This document shows positions 55,725 to 64,000 of a DNA stretch of 64,000 bases, one piece after another; positions within the stretch are counted from its first letter, which is position 1, and every line of letters begins with the position of its first letter. The DNA lies in contig JAENRP010000070.1 in NCBI GenBank assembly GCA_024741835.1, forward strand, positions 110,590-174,589, read 5' to 3'. The stretch is from Diplocarpon mali (taxonomy: Eukaryota > Ascomycota > Leotiomycetes > Helotiales > Drepanopezizaceae). The notes under the pieces were generated by a model. It did no database searches. It was not told the origin of the DNA and saw nothing but the letters and a program-made list of their open reading frames with translations. The position numbers were made by a program, and so were the translations under genes.

Positions 55725-56893
55725 TAAGCAAAGCCGCTAATAATACTAAAGTCGAGGTTATACTCGAATGGGCCAACTATTGGGAATGGAAACCGACAGT
55801 CATTAGGACTCTAGTAGCTAATGGCTGTGTTTCTTACGCTCTCGGCCCTATTCCTCTACGCCCCTCCTCCTTTAAGGGAGACGGTAAATGGGAGAAGAAA
55901 AATCAAGAGGCTATAGCTATTATAGCTAGAAGCCTTTCCTTCCTAATTAGCGAGAAGTACAAGAACGAGATTGTTGCTAAAGACGCTTACGCTCTTTAGA
56001 ACGCTATTAGAGATAGCGAAGGCACTCTTGTGAATAATACAGAAGCTTATACGAACCTGATTAAGGAATTCTATAAGGCCAAATATATACTGTACTCCGA
56101 ATCTCTTAAAGACTACGTTCGAAGGCTGAAAGGCATCTAAGCTCGCTTGAAAGGCTACGACAACCCTTTGAACGATAGTCAGATGATAAACCAGCTAATA
56201 ACTAGCCTCCCTTTTATTAGAATGTGGTCCTTAGTACAACTTCAGCTTAGGGATAAAAACAAGACCTTCTAATAGACGATTATAGCAATCGAATAGTACG
56301 AATAACTGTATAGGGAACAGCTTAAAGTAACCCCGATTGCTACGCAATCGGCGGCCTTGAATATAGAAGCCAATCTCTCTCGAGGAGGAATCTGTAGCAA
56401 AGGCAGAGGAGGCAGATTCAAAGGAAGAGGCGATAGAGGAAGAGGAGGAATATAACGTAGAGGAATATAAAAAGGAGGAATAGAGAGGGGAATATAGAAA
56501 GGAGGAATAGAGAGGAAGGGAAATTGTTATTATTATAGTAAATCAGGCCATTAGAAATCAGAGTGCTGGTTTAAGAAGAGAGGAGATAAAGCCAGAGCTT
56601 AGATAGCTAAAGATAATATAACCTCATTTGTCTACTCTTATTCCTTAATACGTAAAGTCGCTATAATAATAGAAGCTATTGAAATAGCTTTAAGCTTAGT
56701 AGCAGATCAGCCTTCTTAGAAAGTAGACTTTGGCGCTATAAGACACTTTTCTAAAGTATAGAACGATTTTATTAAAATAAGGAAGTAGAACAACTTAAAG
56801 CAAGTCAGAATAGCAAACGGCGCGCTTTTAGAAGCAATTGGCTATAGAGACTGTATAATTAGCGATAAACTGACGTTATATAACGTATGGTAC
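55725..56893 (+). pseudogene. copia gag and protease, riddled with stops
   Basis: One continuous reading frame without obvious frameshifts but with more than a dozen TAG/TAA codons at positions where Trp or Gln is expected. The gag region includes EWKPTVIRTLVANGCVSYALG and LKDYVRRLKGI. A Gly/Arg-rich stretch precedes a zinc knuckle at about 56523-56566 in which the second Cys reads Tyr (TGT to TAT) and a Trp reads TAG. The protease motif follows near 56728 as VDFGAIRHFSK. The frame stops abruptly at 56893 where the gypsy LTR begins. Confidence 0.82.
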
Positions 56894-57200
56894 TGTAACG
56901 ACACAGAACCGCCAAAGTGCAGGATCAAGTATAGGAGCAAGAAGTGGTGCAAAAGGCGTATTCTATAGGTCTAATACAAAGGAAACGAAGAAGTTAGAGA
57001 ACCCTCCTTAGGGGAGAGCCCTTCTTCCTTATATACATAGCAGCTAGAAGCTCTATTGCCCGTTCACGTGATATTATGCAAGAATATCCTTTTGCCCCTT
57101 CGGGGTCAATTCGAGAAAACCCTGCATCGAATCGAGATTGCGAAACCTTAAAACGCCGTACTCCCAAGTAATTGCACTAAGTGGAGGTGCAGCCGTTACA
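56894..57200 (-). repeat. 3' LTR of the gypsy element (307 bp)
   Basis: Bounded by inverted TGTAACG / CGTTACA ends. Inside (higher coordinates) it abuts a polypurine tract, outside it abuts copia coding sequence. The bases flanking the two ends do not match (GGTAC and CTACC), so it is not a solo LTR. Contains a TATATAAGG element and a CACGTGA box. Confidence 0.85.
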
Positions 57201-57217
57201 CTACCCCCCCCCTTTGA
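57201..57217 (-). other. Polypurine tract next to the 3' LTR
   Basis: On the minus strand AAAGGGGGGGGGTAG directly precedes the LTR start TGTAACGG, as expected for second-strand priming. Confidence 0.8.
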
Positions 57218-57540
57218 GAACGCTTGCCTACAAGCGTTAGGAGGTTGTGACGATTTTCGTATAGTGATGTACTTAGCGCGTTATTATGCGAATAGTACCG
57301 TTCTGTATTTGGTTTAGCGCAAGTCGCGTCATACACTTAAATTTGTTTTTCCCCCCGCAGGATCTTCCTTCCTTAGTATAACAACTATATACTATCGCAT
57401 AGGTCCCTTACTCCTACTACTATAGCGCAGGGCTAATGTATAGTAGTAGAAACAATTACTACCACTACTACCAACTACTATAAGTAAGTTTGCCCTAGTC
57501 CGAGGTCGAATCGCATCTAATACGCATAGTGCCAATTCCC

Positions 57541-58434
57541 CTGCCGTCGGGCGCCCTCGCAGTGGCCTACCGCGTATGCTGCTATTAGTGCGTGCGGCGC
57601 CTTATGCGCGACATTACGCACGAATGCGAGTTCGAATCGGAGCGTAGCAAGAAGTGCTACTAGTGCCAGGAGCAGAAGGCAGAGTGCATCCCTATAAGTA
57701 CCTTGAATCGAGTCCAAAGTTCTGGTCGCGCTAACACTTGTTTATAGCTTCCCTCCTATATCGGTAAGGAGTTCGCAGCGCTGTCCGCGGCCCTCGAGGA
57801 GTGGCAGGAGGAGGCTGCCTAGCAGCAAGAGGAGGATAACAGCAGCGATGATAACGACGACAACGCTCAGGCGGTTTCGGCAGGGAACCGCGAGATGCTC
57901 TATCAGGAGGCGGTCTAGCGCGCCCGGATTCTCGTCAACCTCCTGCTAGTGGCCAGCGCAGAGGCTCCGACTAGCCGCTCCCAACTAGAGCGTGCTAGCC
58001 TTGCGGAGCTCTGCTCTATAGCTAAGGCTATAGCAAGCTAGCTAAAGGGGATCTAGGCGACGGTTGCCGTAAGTTAAACCCGAATTAGTATCGAATCGAC
58101 CGCTGACTTTCTAATAGGAGCGCGGCGACCTCATCGAGTCCCGGCTGGCGAGGTTAGAGCAATCCAGCCGAACTATGCTAGGCCTCCTGGGGTCTATCGC
58201 CGCGTTAGCAGAGCGGACCGCTGTAGCGGCAGAGTCTCTCGTAGGGAGAGGGGGGCTCGCAGTGGCAAGGGTAGCGTCGGGCGCGGCGGCTAGTAGGGCG
58301 GCGCCAGCGGCGGCAAGAAGAGGAGGTCGGGGTCGTTCTAGGCGGGGGTGTATTCGGGAGGCAAGCTCTAGCTCTAGAACGGAGTTGGAGCTTGTCTCCC
58401 TAAGCGCAGAGGAGGAGGGGTCGGAGGAGTTGTA
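57541..58434 (+). pseudogene. Extra antisense gene inside the gypsy element: Cys-rich protein with two introns, RIP-inactivated
   Basis: Plus-strand coding sequence lying between the gypsy pol end and its 3' LTR, opposite to the element's own strand. Three exons are evident: about 57541-57696, 57748-58070 and 58116-58434. The first intron starts GTACCT and ends TTTATAG; the second starts GTAAGT and ends CTAATAG with a GCTGAC branch site. Exon 1 encodes two CY*C pairs (CCY*CVRRL and KKCY*CQEQKAECIP, where * is TAG in place of probable Trp), suggesting a zinc-binding domain. Exon 2 is acidic (QQEEDNSSDDNDDN) with helical stretches. Exon 3 has an ERGDLIESRLARLEQSSR coiled-coil-like part, an Arg/Gly-rich block (RRGGRGRSRRG) and an acidic end. 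At least six TAG codons, all at likely TGG or CAG positions, inactivate it. Confidence 0.7.
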
Positions 58435-58639
58435 AGGGGAGGGGGCAGTTGGCCCAGCGTTATTATTTTTCTATTTTTATTGTTTTTCTCCTTTTTTTTT
58501 TTTTTATTTGTATTTTTAGATTTATTTACCAACCTGTTTCGCGTCCGGCCTATCATCTTCTAAGTGACTGTAATCATCTATACCACTTTCCTAAGCCTTT
58601 AGCCAAGCTTATAGGTTCTAAGGTGGTCCTGGCTTCGTA

Positions 58640-61600
58640 GGATTGGCCTAATGAAAGTCGCGAATCTTATATAGGGATCCTGCAAAATTTGAGGCGCGAT
58701 ACTAACTCAAATCGGGGTTATAACTAGTCCATTTGACCTAGTACTCTAGCTTTCCTTAAGATAGGCGTACACCTAGTATCTTAGACACTTTATACTCTTC
58801 TTACCTAGCGATCTTTTCTATAGTAGGCCAGGGTTGTTCCTGACCTAGCAAAGGGTTCTGCAGATCTTTGAATAGTAGCTCTAGCGCAAAGACATCGTAT
58901 ATTATAGAACCTATAAGCAGCTTAATCTAATATGAATTGCCTACCTTCTTAAGAACCTCGAAAGGACTATCCCATTGATTGGCCAGTTTCCTACTAGGGC
59001 GGTAGTTCTTAAGATTTTTTATCAAAAGGTAGACTATATCTCTAGGTTTCTAATCAATCTCCCTTTAGTGTTGATTCGTAGACTTATGCATTTTCTCCTA
59101 GGCGCGTTCTATATTGCCTTTCGCTACTTCCTAAGCTGCGTGCATCCTCTCTACTACCAGCTTAGCTTCTGCCTAGTTCAATTTCTCCTGCAGGCTGGAC
59201 GTTTTCGGAGAGATCTAATCCTAACTTATCCGAGGCGCAACTCCATACCTAAGCTAATATAAGGTCATACCGATCGAAGCGTAAGAGAGAGTCGATTGCG
59301 CACGATCCATTAACGGAATCAGTTTACTCTAATTATCTTGATAGTAATTAACAAAAGGCTGTAGCCTTAAATTAATATACTTATTTATGATCTCTATTTG
59401 GCCGTCAGTCTCCTTATAGTATACTATAGAGAGTTTAATCTTAATACTAATAATGCAGCAGAACTCTCTCTAGAATGAGGAGACGAATTGGGGGCCTCGG
59501 TCGGAGGTAATTGTCTCCGGAGTATAGCCGAATCGATAAATCCACTAAACAAACAGTCGGGCAGTTCCTCGAGCGTCGATATCTTTTTAATAAGGAATCG
59601 TAATAGCGCTCTTACTAAATCGGTCTATAAAAACCAGGATTCGATCAAAGCCGTGCTTATTAGGAGGGAAATCCTTAAAATCTATATATAAGTGCTGCAT
59701 AGGATAGTTAGGAATAGGGAGGGGCTATAAGAGACCTTATTATTTAGTTGTCTTCAAATGCGAGAATTGATAAGGTCTGCAGTTCGCGACGAATCTTTTA
59801 CAGTCCGAACCTATCCCGACCTAATAGTACTTAAGAGCGAGTAGCTGGTAGGTCTTTAAGCTACTAGGGTGCGCGCTTGAAGGTTGGTTATAAGCTTCCT
59901 AAATTAGATGAGTGCATAAGGGAGTATTGCAGCGTACGCAGAGACGCTCCTTAAAGCAAAGCAATCTGTCTTTTAGGGAGTAGTTCTTAGGGAGGTCGGC
60001 GCAAATCTCTTAGAAGGATTCGCGGTTGTCTTAATAAAGCTTCTCGATCAAATCAAAGGAATCCTTAGGTCGATTCGGGGTCGAATCGGGATTATCGGTT
60101 AACATCAGGGCGAGGGTGCCTTCGGCAGATTCGGCGAGAAATTTATCGGCCAGTTCGGTATTAATTCAGGTGTCCAACCGGGCAGGGGAAAGCAAAACTC
60201 AGGATCGGCTATCTAGCTTCGCTTATTTATAAACTGGCATATCCTACTCTTAGCAGCTAAGAATATCAGCCTTCTAGTTGTCTTTACTAAGAGTGTATAC
60301 GATTCGAAAATTGAAGTTAGATAGAAATTCCATCTATTGGCACTATTTCGCAGTTAGAACCTTAGTAGTTATAAAGTACTTAAGGGAGCGGTGATTTGAG
60401 TAAATATCAACTCGCTCCTTAAGTGATATAAGCTCGGGTCTCCATTTATAGCAGGATTCAATGATAGTAAAGAGTTCCTTATTATATATTTCCTAATTAG
60501 GTTTATAGCTAGAGAGTATATGCGAATAGAAGCCAATTGGGTACTATTGCTTATCAGAGTGTTGCTGAGAAAGTACTCTGGCGATAACGCTGTTAGAAGC
60601 ATTAGTTTCCAGCTTTGTAGGCAAGTCGGGGTCAAAATGGTAAATCCGCTAAATTGAGAGCAACTGCTTGCGAAGCTCTTTAAAAGCAATTCAGCACTCT
60701 TCCGTCCAATTCCAGGGCACCATCGGTCGGGTCAGAACCGAGAGGGGTTTGGCGATTAGCCCGAAGTTGCGAATGAATTGTCGGTAGAACCCACAAAATC
60801 CTAGGTAGGACTTCACTCTAGTGACAGTTTTCGGGTACTTCCAATTGCGCAATAGTTCGACCTTTTCAAGGTCCGGTTCGATCCCGGTCGTCGTTAGAAC
60901 GTAGCCGAGATATCGAGTTCAAGTAATATAGAACTCGCACTTCTTGATATCTGCTTGGAGGCCAGCCTCTAAGAGTCGTTTCAGCACCCTTTCAATATGG
61001 CCCTAGTGCTCCTTAATATTCTTAGAGTAAATCAAAATGTCATCTAAATACGCTATGCAAAAATCATCTAAGTAATTTAAAAGAATATCATTCATATACC
61101 GCTAGTAAGTACTAGGTCCGTTATAGAAGCCAAATAGGAGAACCTTGCATTTGTAGGATCCGTACCTTATTCGAAAGGTAGTATATTCCTCTGATTCAGG
61201 GTCCATTCGTATCCGATTAAAAGCAGCTCGAATATCTAGTTTCGTAAAAATCTTAGCTTTAAATACTCGCCCTAAAAGCTCGTCTATCCTCGGAATCGGG
61301 TAAGCGTCTTTCCGAGTTAGTGCGTTTAGCTTCTGGTAGTCTATGCAAAATCGGAGGCTACCGTCGGCCTTCTTTACAAATAGCACTGGCGAAGCAAAGG
61401 GGCTAGTACTTATCTCGATAAAGCCTTTGTCTAAATTCTCAAGTAAGTACTCCTTTATAACCTTAAGCTCCTTAGTAGATTGGCGGTAGAGGGGCGAATA
61501 GGCGTTAGGCAGGGGCCCTTCCAGCTATATCTTATAATCGTAGTACCAATAGGGAGGGAGGGTATCTGCATCCCTTTTTAAAAAGGCTTATCTTAGAGAT

Positions 61601-62530
61601 CGGTACTGTTTTGGGAGTCGATCGTTGATTAGCTTTTCGACATCGGGATTCTCAGGCTTATATCTTTCCTTTAAAATCCTATCTACTTTGTAAATACTAG
61701 TTTAAAAGAACTCAGTCTCCTTACGCTTCATATTATAATAAAAGGCGTTAGTACTGATTTCGCAAATAAGAACTGCGGCTTTAGGGCATTTGCGAACAGG
61801 GTCAAAACGTAGTCGATTCGTATTAGGCGGTATTCCTGGATCTGGCTTAGTTAAAGGCAGGGGCGCTGGCCTAGTAATGGCAATAGGGATCTTGCGCCTA
61901 GCTGGGACTACCAAATTGATGCAAGACTGTCTTCCATTGATCTATCGAGCTTCGTCTATAGCCATTTCTCGTTCTCTGCGATTGACGTCGGCTTGATAAT
62001 CGGATCGGATCCGAAGTCCTTTAGAAGGGGGAAGACGAATGACGATTTCCTTCGCGAATCGGGGAGATAAGGGGTAATACGAAGGCCATACGAATCGGTT
62101 TTCCTTTAGATTAAGTTTGAGTCGGAATCGGCGCATCCATTTGACTCTAATAATAGCGTCGCGCTCGCCTAAGTCGAGAATAACCCAAGGGCAGTTATAA
62201 ATACGCCTTCCATCAATTGTCAAGTGAAAGCGCATATAGTATATAGCTTGCGCGCAAACGGTATTCTAAAATCCACAGATAGGAATAGGGGCTAGAAGAG
62301 GAAGAATTTTAAAGCCAGTCGCTCTCGAAAGACGTACGGAAAGGGAACGATTTAAAAACAGGTAACTAAGGGCTCTAGTATCTGCTAAAGCTGATAACGA
62401 TACTCCAAGTCCATTTATACTAATAGTACAAGAGGTTAGGAATTGCTTCCCTCCTATTAAAGAGTTAAGGTCTAGCTTCGATAAGTCGCACTTTCGCAGG
62501 CCTAAGTAGGAGTCTTTTCCTAGGCCTCTT
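58640..62530 (-). pseudogene. gypsy pol polyprotein (protease, RT, RNase H, integrase), stops throughout
   Basis: Read on the minus strand in several still-open pieces. Near 62380 the protease active site reads DTR instead of DTG. At 61942-62235 the protease-RT linker reads WVILDLGERDAIIRVKWM. At 61102-61386 the reverse transcriptase fingers/palm read VKKADGSLRFCIDYQKLNAL and FTKLDIRAAFNRIRM. At 60300-60690 an RNase H segment has FYSHILSSYKPN and YKWRPELISLKERVDIY. At 59480-59710 the integrase core has [16 protein letters not shown] and PETITSDRGPQFVSSF. A possible chromodomain end at 58650-58800 is too decayed to confirm. Trp and Gln codons are frequently TAG or TAA. Confidence 0.88.
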
Positions 62531-63367
62531 CGTTTTCCTAATCTTCCTCCGTTTCAACCCCGTTCTTAGTTGAGTCTAAAGTCGGATCATCTTCCTCTAC
62601 ATCTTCTAAGGCATTAATCTTACCTGCAGAAGGGCACTCGGTCTTATAGTGACCAGTTTTGCCATAGGTCCAATAGGTGGCTTGCTTAAGGGGCAAAGCA
62701 GGAGAACTAGCCTTAGCTGGCGTATCTTAGCGAAAAGGGGTGGTAGGCTTCGGGGCTAGTAGCCCAGAAACTCGGGTGGTATTTCCAGCGCTCGGACCGC
62801 GAGCGGCCTTGTCAAGGAGCGAACCGGATGTCTTCCGGTATAATACCAGGGTCGCCTTGCTTCCAGTCGAAGGGTTGAGAAGTTGGTTACTTCAGCGTTC
62901 GGCATCGAAGGCATTCAATTAGTTAACTATAATAGTATAGTCCTTCCCCTAAGAGGCCTTAGCTAAAGCGTAGGCAGCTCTAAGCTAGGGGGTAATCTTA
63001 TTCTATATAAAGAAGAACTACTTAGATCTTAAGACCTCTCCTTAGATCGCGGCAGATTAGAATCAGGCCCGAAACTGAAGGAAAGTTTCTCTAGAATGAC
63101 CGGCTTCTCTTATATAAAGGTGATGAAAAGTGGATCGAAATAGGTCCACCTCTTGGCCAGTTAAAAAGTAACTGCTTAGCAGTTCCACCATTTCTTGACA
63201 GTTCCAAAAGGGGTTAGTCTCCGAAAGGTACTAGGGTTCGAGGTACGTTCGGGCTTGTCCTATAGTGGATCCCCAAATGAGGGCTTAGCGAGCTCGCTCA
63301 TTCGGATACAGGTCGGCGTTGACTTGCAGTCGGTCTCGGACTGAAGCTAACTACTGCTTATACTTCG
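62531..63367 (-). pseudogene. gypsy gag with zinc knuckle, interrupted by mariner
   Basis: Minus-strand frame with gag core text such as YIREAGHSRETFLQFRARF and VELLSSYFLTGQEVDLF, many TAG codons, and a CCHC knuckle near 62633-62680 (WTYGKTGHYKTECP) in which the first two Cys read Tyr. The coding sequence is cut at 63367 by the mariner end; the N-terminal part is expected to the right of the window. Confidence 0.78.
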
Positions 63368-63369
63368 TA

Positions 63370-64000
63370 CAGGGTGTAATAATTTGAGGTTTCCTATCTG
63401 TGCACGCTAGATTCTTGGCAATGCTGCTTTTATTGAATTCCTTAGTATTTTGTATAGCCACCTTCTGCGTCAATCACTACTTTACATCTATTCGGCATTT
63501 CCCTAATCAAATCTCTAATCATCTCAACTGTTATTGATTCCCAAGCTTCAAGTACTGCTGCTCGTAGTCTATTGTAAGAGCTGTGAATATTAGGGTATTT
63601 CTCCTCTATATAATCCTTCATATAATCCCATATAGTCTCAATTGGATTCAAATCAGGGGAATAAGGTGGCCAGGATATAGGAGTAATCCTAATTGCTTCA
63701 AATACTAATTGCGTATACTTAGAAGCGTGCCCTTTTGCGTTATCTTATTGAAATTTGAGCTCTGGGTACTTTGAAAGAAGCTCTTGAATCAAAGGGATAA
63801 TGATTCCAAAGTAAGAACCTTCATTAATCGTCTCCCAATCCTTTTCCCAAAATAACCCCTTATATCGGCCGTACTTCCCTGATATTATACCCTAAAACAT
63901 CCATCCAATCTTCCTTTGGTATCGATCTTCTATACAATCTGAATTGTATAGCTCATTATCTCCTATCTTTCGAGTAATCCAATCTTTTGTATGTTTTCCC
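63370..64000 (-). mobile_element. Tc1/mariner DNA transposon (3' part), RIP-degraded
   Basis: The outer end CAGGGTGTAATAATTTGAGG starts at 63370 directly after a TA dinucleotide (63368-63369), as expected for a mariner terminal repeat and target site. The minus-strand transposase ends at 63442 and extends past 64000. It shows DDE-superfamily motifs: DNAKGHASKYTQLVFEAI, PPYSPDLNPIETIWDYMKDY and EEKYPNIHSSYNRLRAAVLE. Two stops interrupt it, one replacing Trp after MF and one replacing Gln before DNAKGH. The other terminal repeat is outside the window. Confidence 0.85.

Larger units (their letters stand above)
55392..56893 (+). mobile_element. Ty1/copia LTR retrotransposon, 5' part, RIP-degraded
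   Basis: Plus-strand element whose coding region is cut at 56893 by the LTR of a gypsy element. The rest of pol is expected beyond the right edge. Identified from a UBN2-type gag, a CCHC zinc-knuckle remnant and an aspartic protease start. No intact frame remains. Confidence 0.8.
56894..64000 (-). mobile_element. Ty3/gypsy LTR retrotransposon, RIP-degraded, extends past the right edge
   Basis: Minus-strand element with, from its 3' side: LTR 56894-57200, polypurine tract, an antisense extra gene (57541-58434), pol (integrase, RNase H, reverse transcriptase, protease from about 58640 to 62530), and gag with zinc knuckle (62531-63367), interrupted by a mariner element. The 5' LTR must lie beyond 64000. 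Domain order protease-RT-RNase H-integrase is that of gypsy elements. Confidence 0.88.

Noticed and set aside
56894..57200. Solo LTR interpretation
   Set aside because: The 5 bp flanking the two ends differ and a polypurine tract abuts the inner side, so this is the 3' LTR of the adjacent gypsy element.
1..64000. tRNA, rRNA or CRISPR loci
   Set aside because: A few GTTCGAATC/GTTCAAATC B-box-like strings (for example near 49750 and 52234) lack a matching A box and acceptor stem; no regularly spaced repeat-spacer array is present.

Overview
The window is nuclear DNA of a filamentous ascomycete (Pezizomycotina). The evidence is short 45-60 bp GT-AG introns with CTRAY branch sites, fungal gene families (MAK21, VMA5, MET14, ILV2, NST1, RHO2, mL40, a SidJ-like DUF1749 esterase, TRAPPC12), and transposons bearing the C-to-T mutation pattern of repeat-induced point mutation (RIP). 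No species can be named from sequence alone.

Three compartments are visible. (1) Conserved housekeeping blocks at about 1-20.8 kb and 33.2-46.2 kb. In order these hold: mitochondrial prolyl-tRNA synthetase (minus, cut by the left edge), MAK21, a small unknown protein, a HotDog thioesterase, APS kinase, V-ATPase subunit C, a Ser-rich unknown protein, galactokinase and acetolactate synthase; then NST1, RHO2, mitochondrial ribosomal protein mL40, a DUF1749 hydrolase, a TRAPPC12-like protein and a type II membrane protein. Genes are mostly arranged divergently or convergently with short spacers. (2) GC-rich accessory tracts at about 20.8-33.2 kb and 46.2-53.9 kb, full of minisatellites and spurious long frames. 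The two genes I can support in the first tract encode secreted, Ser/Thr-rich, single-pass membrane proteins, one with a KRE9/KNH1-like domain. One small unknown gene lies in the second tract. (3) An AT-rich, RIP-degraded transposon nest from about 53.95 kb to the right edge.

The nest is layered. A Ty1/copia element (plus strand) is interrupted by an LTR of a Ty3/gypsy element (minus strand). The gypsy gag is in turn interrupted at a TA dinucleotide by a Tc1/mariner element. Between the gypsy pol and its 3' LTR lies an extra gene in antisense orientation, apparently with two spliceosomal introns and cysteine (CxxC) motifs; this is the most unusual object in the window.

Other points of interest: a 6-bp microexon in RHO2; an ungapped copy of part of the NST1 coding sequence 21 kb from the parent gene; Gcn4/CpcA-type TGASTCA sites in the first two introns of ILV2; a TCACGTGA site upstream of MET14; and a 12-mer related to TGTTGCACGTCG repeated six times in the 50-52 kb accessory tract. 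All exon boundaries were inferred by eye from frame, splice consensus and family knowledge.
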